26,534 bases of DNA from Branchiostoma floridae (lineage: Eukaryota; Chordata; Leptocardii; Amphioxiformes; Branchiostomatidae): the NCBI RefSeq assembly GCF_000003815.2, contig NC_049995.1, positions 18,944,951 to 18,971,484 of the forward strand. Direction: 5' to 3'. Below are positions 1 to 12,600 of this stretch, one piece after another. Under the pieces are notes generated by a model. That model had not been told where the DNA came from. It worked only from the letters and a program-made list of their open reading frames with translations, and did no database searches. Both the position numbers and the translations under genes were made by a program. Each line of letters starts with the position of its first letter. The first letter of the stretch is position 1.

Positions 1-235
1 TCGATGTAGGTTAGACATTCCAGGCTAATACAGATACACCAAGAAAGTAGTTTCTCAACGCATGTAGATATGGTTTTGGAAACAGTCAGACGTTTCAACT
101 ACTATCCAGCGTTTTCGTCAGTCATACACTAAAGTGGGTCGAGATGAAGCACCCTCTCAGCAGTGCCCTCTATCAGTTAAGCCCAGAAATGCAATCCAGT
201 CACTGTGAGTACAAGAGGATCTGCACAAAACAAGA

Positions 236-330
236 AGAATGAATGAATGAGTTTATTGCTCAACAATCGCACAGGGTACAATGTATGGCAACCAATAACA
301 ACTAATAGCTATACAGACAATAGTACTAAG
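236..330 (-). repeat. Probable 3' end of a non-LTR retroelement or SINE, minus strand
   Basis: On the minus strand the segment ends in CAATAAACTCATTCATTCATTC, i.e. an AATAAA-like signal followed by a short tetranucleotide run, as in LINE/SINE tails (the run is at 236-252). A diverged relative with the same TTTATTGC and ACAATG-TGGCAAC pattern lies at about 13855-13905. The rest of 1-425 is intron with no gene I can support. Confidence 0.4.
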
Positions 331-425
331 AGGCTACGTACAAAACAATAACAAAACATAGAGATTTGTAAGTACATTGTATGACAGATGATGTTACAGA
401 AATGCCTTTCCTTGTTCGTACCCAG

Positions 426-613
426 GTCCCACTGACCGGCTGACCTTGACGGTGGCCACGACCTTGGGGAACACACTGCGGGACATGGGCGGGGAGCCGG
501 TTGCCACGGGTTACCTGCACAAGCTGTCGGGCGGAAGGGTCGGGAAACAGTGGCGCAAACGCTGGTTCGTTCTGAAGAAGGACAACACGCTGTACTACTA
601 CAAAACACGGGAG
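426..613 (+). CDS. Host gene exon: start of first PH domain
   Basis: The acceptor is a pyrimidine-rich tract ending CCCAG at 421-425 and the donor is GTGGGT at 614. The frame reads PTDRLTLTVATTLG..., then GYLHKLSGGRVGKQWRKRW and FVLKKDNTLYYYKTRE, the first three strands of a PH domain. The exon ends on a complete codon. It is internal, because no start context is visible and an acceptor precedes it. Confidence 0.8.
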
Positions 614-3600
614 GTGGGTAGAACATTAGAAATATCCTACAAAGCAAACATTAGGAACCCTCCACTACCTACCTACATGTACCTAATGCATTGCTATACA
701 TCCTGGGTGAAGTTGCTTTTTTTTGTAGGATTGGAAGGATTGCAAAGCTTTGGGTAATGGGGTGAAATCTGCCATCTCTGATTGCCTTGGAAACTAAGTA
801 TTTTTGACTGTGTCAGTATTTAGAATAACGAGCCACAGACTGAGCCCAGTTGTGACCGTGCATTACATGTGTTCGATGTAAAGTTTTTCTCTAGAAAATG
901 CAAAATGATGCTGTCCGACATGATGGATACTGTCACTGCAACTGCCTCAGGTCTAATGCGATCTTTCTTGATACATCGATGAAGGTTAGCCATCCAGGTA
1001 ATAAGATATACCAAATAGCAGTTACTTTAATTCAATGACATTGATCAATGATAACGGATGTTATCTGAAACGTCTGGCCATTTCCAGTCGCTGAGTGATT
1101 GCTATTTGGCAAATCTTTCTTAATCTTTTTAGTCTTTATCTCACCTGTGTCGGACTGTTCCACTCCAGGATAAGGAGCCGCTGGGCACCATCGTCCTAGC
1201 CAACTACACGATCACCCCCGCACACGAGATTGGTAGGACCCACGCCTTCAAGGCCAGTCGCTTCAACACAAGGACTTACTACTTCTCAGCGGGGACAGAG
1301 GAGGAGATGGACATGTAAGGAACTTCTTCATCTTTAAGTAACGTTCTTAATCTCTTAAGGTTAGAGTTAAGGACCTACTACTTCTCAGCGGGGACAGAGG
1401 AGGAAATGGACATCATGATGTAAGTCTTAAAGTAACCATCATGTCTTAAAGTAACATTCTTAATGTCTTAGGGTTAGAGTTAAGGACCTACTACTTCTCA
1501 GCTGCCACAGAGGAGGAGATGGACTTGTAAGTCTTAAATTATCATCATCATCGTCTTAAAGTAACATTCTTAATGTCTTAGGGTTAGAGTTAAGGGCAGC
1601 TGCCTCAACACAAGGACCTACTACTCAGCGGGAACAGAGGAGGAGATGGAGATGTAAGGGTCTTCTTCATCTTAACATAATGTTCTTGATTAGAGTTAAG
1701 GACATACTGGCTGGGACAGAGGAGGAGATGTACAGTAAGCTGTAAAAGTTTTGTTTTTTTTCATGGAATTTCAGGGTTTTTACCCAGGTATTTCTGCAGG
1801 TATTTCTCCAGTCTGACTTTCGTATCGTATTCCCCACAGGTGGTCTCGGCTCCTGAACCAAGCATCAGCGCAGTCTGCGAAGGTAGGTCACATCCAAACT
1901 ACCACATTTCTGTGTAGGTAACAGTCTACTTTGTTACAGCACCAAAGCTCTTCAACATTCCTGTCAGATATTATAGGAATAGGATATGAACCCAGGTATT
2001 AACACCCTCGGGTGTTCCCCAGGTATTTCAGTCTGCTAAAGTATATTTGTATGTCCTGAAAACATGCTGAACCCTGATGGTGCTCGTCTGGTAGGGTTAG
2101 CAATGCACAGAAACTTGGGATTTCTGACTTTGACAGATTTACACTGGGGATGACATATACAAAGTTTATCCCTTCCAAAGTCCAATCCCTTCTAAGAGGA
2201 TGATCCTAACTGAGGTTAGGTTGTTTTTACTCGGGTTGAGTGAGGAAATATGTGTTAAGTAGTTCTTTTCAGTAGGTCACAACAATGGGGCCTGCTAGGG
2301 GTTCTAACCCAGAACCTTTGTATAAGTCAACAACCTAACCATAAGACCACCTTGCCACCTTGTTGAGACTGACTAGGCATATGTTTTATGTTCGTAAGTT
2401 TAACGTTGCCAACATTTAAACATTAAAACCGCTGCAAACATTTTCCATGGCAGTAAGAGACTACAGTACATGTACTACCGCGAACAATCCAATTTCCCGC
2501 TACTGCATAATTAAATCCCGGTGAACTTAAATACATTTTACAGTATCATATTCCTCCAATCTCAAACTGAGCAGGGATTGAATAGATTGATTATTGCAGG
2601 GGTCGTACATGTACTGTATGTGTAAACTTTGTCCTCACTGACTTATCATGTCCTCACATCTCAAGGCAAACAGGCACATGACCAACACCTGCCTGGCTGT
2701 TCAGTTATAAATTAAAACAATGGTTGGAACCAACTTCACGTCAATATCAGGGGGGTTACAATTGATGTAGCTTGAAGGTAACACGAAACTGAAATTTTAC
2801 TGTAAGTTCTGCCTAAGTTACAAAATATAATTCTTAAGTCATTGGTATGTACAGTGTACCAATACCATCTCTTGAAGATTTAAAATCTGCTTTAAGTTGG
2901 CTGGATACAGTGTATTTTTAAATCACCCCAGCTTGATACAGCAGGTACATAGTATACATAAAAATGACTTGTTATAATCATCCAAATATAACCTTATCCT
3001 GTCACCAGTGATACAAGTTTTAATCTATTTACCACAATATTTATTAGAGATGCAAACAGTGTTAGAAAAACTTGTACTGGAAGCTTTTCTACCTCAACTG
3101 TTGGACTGTCCCAAAACAAACATGTGTAATCTGTACTTTGGCTTGAGGTGGGGCTGTCACATCAGCAGATGAACAATCATGGCGGCTGCACCGGGAAGTT
3201 TTCAAGAACAGATTCATGAAGAACTGACCTGCAGCATCTGCCTGGAGCTGTTCACCAGGCCCAAGATGCTGCCCTGTCAGCACACCTTCTGTCAGTCACC
3301 ATGTCTGGAGAACCTTGCAGTGAGGGGAAGGGCCTTGAAGTGTGCTGTCTGTCGTCAGCAGGTCAGGCTGCCACCCCAGGGGGTCACAGGTTTGCCGGAC
3401 AATCTCATGGCAGGAAATATGTTAGAGAGACTTCAACAGTCAGAGGAAACAAGGGAACAACCATCTGCACCAACACCAGCAGCACCTGCAGCAAAGGGCA
3501 CAGGTCATCTCCATTGTAACCAAAAGCAAGGGGAGCCTCAGTCTCAGAGGGTGACATTTGGTGGAGAGGGATCAGGAACAGGACAGTTTGATGGTCCATC

Positions 3601-6600
3601 TGGTGTTACAGTGTCAGATGAAGGGGAGATCTTTGTAGCAGACTATGGAAACCAGAGAATCCAAGTCTTCACCCTGCAGGGAACATCTAAGCGCCAGTTT
3701 GCAGCAGTCGTGCCAGGTGGAGAAAAGATAAACCCACATGATGTGGCCATGGATGGGGAGGGAAACCTGTGGGTGGTGGGGTGGACAGAGTCTGCTCATT
3801 TTGCTGTGCAGTACAACAAACAAGGCAGGGTGCTGAGGAAGTTTGACCTACAGAAGACAGGGTTTGCCCGAGGAGTTGCCGTGGACACCAGGAGGAACCA
3901 CATTCTCATCACACAAGTAACAGAAGATCTAGATAGTTACTTACATGGTGCAGTTTTGGTGTTCAGGCCAGATGGGAGACTTGTGAAAACTGTGGGTCGG
4001 CAGCAGGGGATGGGTTACCCATGGTACATGACTGTGAATGGGGAAGGGAACATTCTTGTGTCAGACCGGAGTGTTTATGTGTACAATGAGGACGGACAGT
4101 TTCTATTCCAGTTCGGAGCTGAGGGAAGCGGTGAAGGTCAGCTGTCCTATCCCCGTGGCATCTGTACAGACAGGGCAGGTAACGTCATCGTGGCAGACCA
4201 GAACAACAAGCGTGTGGAGATGTTTGACAAGACAGGAAAATTCCTCAAACACATCACTATAGACATGGAGTATCCATGTGCTGTTGCCATGACAAAACAC
4301 GGGCAACTGATAGTGACTAATGAGTTAAACCACAAAGTCTTCATACTTCACTTGTAACCACTAAACCTGTCTGTGCTAACATGCCACAATGTAATTATCT
4401 GGCAAGAACTGAACAGACTTAACACAATAATTGAAAATGCCAGACAACTTCAGCTGAAACACTTTCTCTTCATTTGAATGTAAGACTAAGAACTTTGAAA
4501 TTTTGAAAATGATTAACATACATTCATGACTAACTTAATTTAAGAAGGTTTATATAAAATCATGTGGAAAAACTACAGTTTATGTGAAACTGAAAGAAGG
4601 TTTGTTATATATGAAAGTGAGCTATTAGCCCTAATGGTCACTTTTGACAGCAGTCAGGTTTGTTATGGATAAAAGTCTGTTGTTAGCCCCTCAGGTAGTG
4701 ATTATTTACCTAAAATCAAAGGTCAAAGTACATAAAGCTAACCCTTTCTCTCAGCAGGACTTTGGTCCCAAAATGGCAGGTCCTGTCGGATTCTGTAAAC
4801 AATGTCTCAGACAAATTTCTTACAAAGATGTTCAGAACTAATTCAGTCTGTAATGATAGAGAAATTTCTGTGTTATAACACAATGACTGAACTGTTCTGG
4901 CTCACAGGAACCAGGAGTTTGTAATTGTTGAGATTTTCTGTGAATTGAGGCAGACCATATTGTGATAAAGTAACTCCCCTACGTAAGCACTCCAGAATTT
5001 TCTGGAATCATTTGAAATAATGCAAATATCTGTATTTGGGCTGATTTTAGTTGTCAAGAGTCAAGGTGGTCCTCTTGTAGAAATGCAAGAATATTCTGCA
5101 ATATTCTAAAGACAGTAAAGTATTAAACTTTAGTGGCCATGCTGATGTCCAATGACGAACCTAGACACAAGCAGCTCTCATGCAGCAGTATAATTTACAC
5201 AAATGGGCAGACATGCATATTCAGTGGAATGAGACATTTTTATGAGGAGTCTGTGCAATACATGAAGCATGGGGCTGTCAGAACATGGGTTTACAGAACA
5301 TTAGGGGTGTCCAGGGTTCTCACCTGGATTTTTTGACAGCGTTGGGGGCGCCATGAGAGTGAGAAGGATGCGTCTTAGCGCAGCAAAGCCATTTGGCAAG
5401 CAGTGCAGATGTGATCTGTTGGCATCCTCTCCTGGGAGTTTTAAGATTTGTAACCCTCCCAAAACCTTTTTCATGCATTTCAAGCACCATGTTGAATAAA
5501 GTTAAGCCAACATATTTTGCCTTTTTGTTACAAAACAACAGAAAAACCCCTTTGCAGCATTGGGGCTTAAACCACAGTGTACATTTGTAGAGGACACAAA
5601 TCAGGTGTAGGGCCCCCCCCCCCCCCCCGATCCCCCCCCCCCCTCCACCTATGCTCAACTGTGCTGGTGAGGACAGAGCATGGGACTGGGACTGTTACTA
5701 GTGTTAAAAATAATGCCTAAATTATTAATAGAACTTAACCTTTCTTCCTCTGGGCTTGTTCAAAGCTGGACTATAAACAAAACATGTCCAGATCAACTTA
5801 TTCTACAGTATTATTGACTATTGACAGACTCCTCTCATCTCAAAAGCAAACAGGCACCCACCACCTGCCTGATTGTTTATTGTTATGTTCCCCTTAGGGA
5901 AAACATATTGTTTTTGCTGGTGTGTTCTTCTTTCTTCTTCTGTCATTCTTGTTGACACCTCAGGGGCGAGCATAGTTCTTTTTTTTAAAGATGCCTCAGG
6001 GTTGAGCCTAGTGGTGTAGTATTGTGTGCAGGTAGCTTGTCAAAGACAAATGATGGGAAGGGAAGCATCTGCATTTTCTCGAAAATATTGGCATTCTAGT
6101 TAATAATATCTGGTAGTTATTTATTAAACTAAGCTCCTGGTGGTTGAAACCAACTTACACATCAGTATAGGGGGGTTGTTTATATTGCTGGAAATAACCT
6201 GAAACAGCCATTTTATATGCTATACTTCCCAAGTTCTCATCATTACTAGTACTTGTTAGTGTATTCTGTCTACCAATGCCATCTCTTAGATATCATCAAT
6301 CTGCTATAAACTGGCCTAATTAGAGTCAAGATGTCTTTAAAACAACTTCCCAAGGTTTGTACTGTGTGTACATAGTCATTATGATGGTAATGAAAGATAA
6401 TCATTGATGCAGTTAGTATGGTCTATTTAGTTTAATTGTTGGTTGAGACACAAACATCAGGATTATACATGAATGTGATGATACCAGAAATGGCCCCTTT
6501 TCTACCTGAACTATTGGACTGGCCCAAAGCAAACATGTACGTAATCTGTACTTTGGCTTGAGGTGGGGCTGTAACTTAACTAGGATAACAATCATGGCGG

Positions 6601-9600
6601 CTGCACCGTCAAGTTTTCGAGAACAAATTGGAGAAGAACTGACCTGCAGCATCTGCCTGGAGCTGTTCACCAGGCCCAAGGTGCTGCCCTGTCAGCACAC
6701 CTTCTGCCAGGACTGCCTACAGGACCATGCAGAGGTTAGAATGCCCCTTCAGTGCCCTGTCTGTGGTCTGAAGGTAAGACAGCCACCCCAGGGGGTGGCA
6801 GGGTTTGCCAGACAATCTCATTGTGGCCAACATGTGTGAGAGATTCCAACAACAAGCTATGCTGTCAGGGGAAACAAGGAAACAACCCCAGTCTGGAAAC
6901 AGGTGCAGTTTTCACCCCTCAGAGGAAGTCAAGCTCTACTGTAAACAGTGTAATGTGCCAGTTTGTATCGAGTGTTGTGAAGAAGGCCATGATGGACATC
7001 CAACCACAGGCCTTAAAAAAGCTGCACAGGAAAAGAGGTCAACAGTCCAGGCTTTGATCAATGAGGGGAGGAACATTCTGGAAAGTTACTGCAGCTTCAT
7101 CAGAGGTCTGAGAGCAACAGAGAAAACCCTGAATGAACAGAAACAGCAGACAGACAACAGCATCATTCAGGCCTACAACTCACTCCTGGCTANNNNNNNN
7201 NNNNNNNNNNNNNNNNNNNNNNNNNNNNNNNNNNNNNNNNNNNNNNNNNNNNNNNNNNNNNNNNNNNNNNNNNNNNNNNNNNNNNNNNNNNNCAGAGAAT
7301 CCAAGTCTTCAATCTGCAGGGAAAATCTGTCCGAAAGTTCTCAACATCCACATCAGTTTCCCTTTCCTTAAGGCATTTCATGACAGGTGAACCAAAAATG
7401 TGCCCATTTGATGTGGCTATGGACGGGGAGGGGAACCTGTGGGTCAGGTGGGGGACACAGGCCCAGAGTCTGCTGACTTTGCTGTGCAGTACAACAAACA
7501 GGGCAGGGTGCTGAGGAAGTTTGACCTACAGAATGCAGGGTGGGGCAGAGGAGATACCGTGGACACCAGGAGGAACCACATCCTCATCACACAAACCACA
7601 GGAGACTGGCCTGACCAACATGGTGAAGTTTTGGTGTTCAGGCCAGATGGGACACTTGTGAGAACTGTGGGTCAGCAGCAGGGGATGAAGCATCCATGGT
7701 ACATCACTGTGGATGGGGAAGGGAACATTCTTGTGTCAGACTGTGAGAATTGCTGTGTCTATGTGTACAATGAGGACGGACGGTTTCTGTTCCAGTTTGG
7801 AGGTGAGGGAAGTGGTGAAGGTCAGCTGGATCGTCCCCGTGGCATCTGTACAGACAGTGCAGGTAACATCATCGTGGCAGACAAGGGAAACAGTCGTGTG
7901 GAGATGTTTGACAAGACAGGAAAATTCCTCAAACACATCACTACAGACATGGAGTGGCCAGAGGCTGTTACCATGGTACCACAGGGACAGCTGGTAGTGA
8001 CTGATATGAACAACACCATTTCTGTCTTCCAGCCCACAGACACCACAGTGCCAGTATTGGGACATGTGAGGGTCCAGTCTCTCCCATCTATGCCAATCTT
8101 AGTAGCACCTGCAACAATCTCAGCAGCACCTGCACCAATACCTGCAGCACCTGCAACAAGGGACATACACTATCACCATGGTAACCAAAGGCAAAGAGAG
8201 CATCAGCCACAAAAGATTTTATTTGGTGGAGAGGGGTCAGGGTCAGGAAAGTTCATTGACCCAGTTGGTGTTACAGTGTCAGATGAAGGGGAGATCTTTG
8301 TGGCAGACTATGGAAACCGGAGAATCCAAGTCTTCACCCTGCAGGGAACATTTGTGAGACAGTTCCCAACAGTCGTGTCAGGTAGACAGAAGATGGACCC
8401 ATATGATGTAGCCATGGACGGGGAGGGGAACCTGTGGGTGGTGGGGGGTAAAGGGTCTGCTGACTTTGCTATGAAATACAACAAACAGGGCAGGGTGCTG
8501 AGGAAGTTTGGCTTACAGAATGCAGCCGGGTGGATGAAAGGAGTTGCCGTGGACACCAGGAGGAACCACATCCTCATCACACAAACCACAGGAGACATGC
8601 ACAACCCACATGGTGCAGTTTTGGTGTTCAGACCAGATGGGACACTTGTGGGAATTGTGCGTCAACAGCAGGGGATGAAGCATCCATGGTACATCACTGT
8701 GGATGGGGAGGGGAACATTCTTGTGTCAGACTGGGTCAATAGCTGTGTCTATGTGTACAATGAGGACGGACAGTTTCTGTTCCAGTTTGGAGGTGAGGGA
8801 AGTGGTGAAGGTCAGCTGAATGATCCCCGTGGCATCTGTACAGACAGGGCAGGTAACATTATTGTGGCAGACGGGTTAAACAGGCGTGTGGAGATGTTTG
8901 ACAGGACACGAAAATTCCTCAAACACATCACTACAGGCATGCAGTATCCATGTGCTGTTGCCATGGCACCACAGGGACAGCTGGTAGTGACTGATGTTAA
9001 GAACTATTCAGTCTCCATATTTCACTGCTACTGAACCTGTTTATACCAAGATTCCACAATATAACATTGTGGTGTAAAGTGAACAGAACTAACTTCACTT
9101 GTAATTGTATACACTTATAATGCATTATGATTAAAAATGTAAGACAACTTGAATTGAAATGCTTTCTTTTAAAGTAATTCAAATATAAGTACAGCAATAT
9201 CCCTTTTCAATAATGAAAAACAAACTCAAACTTTGATGTAAGTACTACTAGGTTTTTACTTCATATGGTAGCACTACTACAGTTCATGAGAAGTTAAAGG
9301 TTTGTTATGGATAAAAGTTCACTGTTGAACCCTGATAGCTATTACTGATGCCAGTCATAATCCACCTAAGATGAAAGGTCAAACCACACAAAGCTACTTT
9401 TCTCCCAGCAGGACTTTGGTCCCAAAATGGCCGCTCCTGTCGGCTTCTTTAAACAATGTCTTGGACAAGTTCGCACAGAAATGTTCAGAAGTAATTCTAT
9501 AATAATAGGCTCACAGGAACCAGAAGCTTGAGGTAGTTGAGATGTGCTGTTTTGGGAGGCAGACCATATTGTGTACAATCAAGGAGGTACAATGTGTGTT

Positions 9601-12600
9601 AGTATTGTTGCATTGTGAGAATAGCCCCCCCCCCCCCCCCTCCTTAATGCAACCTCTATCATTCTCTGAAAAAATGTGCCAATATCTGCTTGTTTGGGGT
9701 GATTTTTGTAGTCGTTGAAGATGTTTTCATCTTCTGTCTTGTAGATATGAAAGATTGTTCCAGAATATTCTTAAGTACATGTATTATTTTCTTAGGCAGC
9801 TGCTCATAGGTTTTGTGGTACTGTTGATGACCCAATGAAATGTTGCGATACTTGCCTGGAGCAAAGAGAGAAATTTTGGGAATTTTTGTGTTCCTCTGAG
9901 CAAAGCTCTGTCTGCTGGGACAAAAGAACAGACAAGAGAGTTAAAATTGCATCTGTAACAGGTGGTTAGGGGTGGTCACCATCTCCATTTCTGTAGCCCT
10001 TGGGCCACACATTTGTACAGCAGGGGGCTCACCAGGTCTGCTGGTAGTGATGTGTGTTTAACTCCAATACTCTTCCTCATTAGTGCTAAGTGCTAAGCAG
10101 AGAAACAAGTTTGTAGCAAGGATGGTTATACTGGTTATACAGGTACAAACTAACAATTCATGGAAACTGTGGATTTCTAACTTTATAAGATTTACACATC
10201 GTATCAAGTTTTTAAGGCGGTTTATGTGATGGAGGTTTCTCCCATCTGAAAGCCGAAGCTAGGTTCCTCACTGTACTAGGTACTCATTTTCACCCAAGTT
10301 GAGAATCAAATGAGATAGGTGTAAAGTGCCTTTCCCAAGGGCACGACATTGCAGCCTGTCAGGGATTGGAACCCAAAATCTTAAGGTTCTATTTAGTTGA
10401 GAACCCAACTACAATACCACCTTGCCATCTTGTCCTGACTGACTATCATATTCCCCATCTCAAAGCAAACAGGCACATGACCAACACTTGCCTGGCTGGT
10501 ATGTCTATTGTTGATAATCAATCCTGGGTTAAAACAACTTATATTGCAGCTGGTAGATTGTTGCAGAGGTTGTATGTAAACCTTGTCCTCACTGACTTAT
10601 CATTTCATCACATCTCAAAGTAAACAGGCACATGACCAACATCTGCCTGGGCTGTTTGGTCATTTGTTAATAGTTACTAATGGCTGAACCAAATTACATC
10701 TCACTGTAGGGATTGTTTATTATATTGCTGGAAGGTAACGTAAAACAGCCGTTTTACCCAAAGTTGCTCCCACCTTATGTACAAAATATCATTCTTATTC
10801 TCACCTCAGTGCGAAAATGATATTATCTCTTTAGGGAATCAAATCTGCTTTAAGATTGTCAAGTGTGCATACATGTACATGTAAAAATGCTATCATGATG
10901 ATCAATATAAAATTGAAAGGTCCTTCCAACAATATAGATGCCGGTTTAAATTGTATTTTGTGCAATGGTTATATAATATGCAAATATTGGTACTATACAT
11001 GTTAGTACCTGAAATGGACCACTGTGTGTGTCTTCCTCAACCATTGGACTGGCCCAAAGCAAACATGTACTATGTAAGCTGTACTTTGGCTTGAGGTGGG
11101 GCTGCCACTTAGGAATACAATCATGGCGGCTGCATCGCCAAGTTTGGGGACACAATTCATGGAAGAACTGACCTGCAGTATCTGCCTGGAGCTGTTCACC
11201 AGGCCCAAGATGCTGCCCTGTCAGCACACCTTCTGTCAGGACTGTCTACAGGACCTTGCAAGCAGGAAAGTGCCCTTGCGGTGCCCAAACTGTCGTCAGC
11301 AGGTCAGGCTGCCACCCCAGGGGGTCGCAGGTTTGCCAGACAATCTCATGGCAGCAAATATGTGTGAGAGGCTCCAAAACCAGGCTACACTGTCAGGGGA
11401 AACAGGGGAACAACCCCAGTCTGGAAACAGGTGCAGTTTTCACCCCTCTGAAAAGCTAAAACTTTACTGTAAACCTTGCCAAGTTCCTCTGTGTGTAGAC
11501 TGTGTAGAAGAAGGCCATGATGGACATCCGAACATAAGTCTTGCAAAAGCCACACAGGAAAGAAGATCCTCTGCCCAGGTCTTAATCAGTGAGGGGAGGA
11601 GCATTTTAGAAAGTTACAGCAGCTTCATCAGAGGCCTGAGGGAAAAAGAGAAAACCCTGATTGAACAGAAACAGCAGACAGACAACAGCATAATTCAGAC
11701 CTACAACCAAATAGTGCAGAAACTCACAGAGAAAAAAGACCACCTCTTGTCTGAATCACAACAAAATTACAACAAGAACTTGGTGAAAATACAGACTGAA
11801 AGGGACAGAGTGTTAGCAGATGTCAATGAACTGTCTGCTGCCTGTGATCGAGCAGAACAAGAACTGCAGCAGGGATGGGTCGAGATTCTCAGTCAGCAAA
11901 CTGCTTTGACAGAGGTGGTAGGAAAGTACAGAGGGAAAGCAGCACCAACTCCTGTACAAACCCAGCCTGCTGTCTTTCAGCCCACAGACAACCCAGTTCC
12001 AGCATTGGGGCATATGATGGTCCAGTCTCTCCCATCTGCACCAAACCTAGCAGCACCTGCACCAATCCCAGCAGCACCTGCACCTGCACCAATCCCAGCA
12101 GCACCTGCAGCAAGGGGCACAGGTCATCACCATGGTAACCAAAGGCAAGGGGAGCCTCAGCCACAGAGGGTGACATTTGGTGGAGAGGGATCAGGTGAAG
12201 GACAGTTCAAGCTTCCACTCGGTGTTACAGTGTCAGATGAAGGGGAGATCTTGGTAGCAGACTTTGGGAACCAGAGAATCCAAGTTTTCACCCTGCAGGG
12301 AACATTTGTCCACCAGTTCCCAACAGTCATGTCAGGTGGAGAGAAGATGAAACCACATGATGTGGCCATGGACGGGGAGGGGAACCTGTGGGTGGTGGGG
12401 GGTGACCTGTGGTGGATGGAGACAGACTCTGCTGACTTTGCTGTGCAGTACAACAAACAGGGCAGGGTGCTGGGGAACTTTGACCTACAGAAGTCAGCCT
12501 GGGACAGAGGAGTTGCCGTGGACACCAGGAGGAACCACATCCTCATCACACAAACCACAGGAGACTGGCCCAACAAACATGGAGAAGTTTTGGTGTTCAG

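Noticed and set aside
309-647. 112-aa minus-strand frame rich in Cys and Pro
   Set aside because: It lies opposite the first PH exon, whose + strand reading has clear PH motifs and correct splice sites.
2285-2365. A functional tRNA gene
   Set aside because: Box-like motifs are present, but the stems are not complete, the copies diverge, and the element is attached to a SINE-like body.
4644-4841. 65-aa frame downstream of G1
   Set aside because: Only its end (MAGPVGFCKQCL) is shared with the other flanks; the upstream part is not kept, so it is not annotated as a gene and the shared part is reported as a finding.
5320-5658. Gly-rich minus-strand frame
   Set aside because: The Gly run is only the complement of the poly-C tract in a duplicated non-coding spacer.
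11096-11122. N-terminal extension of G3 from an upstream GTG
   Set aside because: GTG is not a usual start in animals, and the shared AATCATGGCGGC start is present in all five genes.
12157-12576. Long antisense frames opposite the NHL domains (also 22099-22491, 17576-17941, 7736-8166)
   Set aside because: They recur at the same places in every paralogue because the sense codons are conserved; they have low-complexity Trp/Cys or Ser/Pro composition and no start context, so they are shadows of the TRIM genes.
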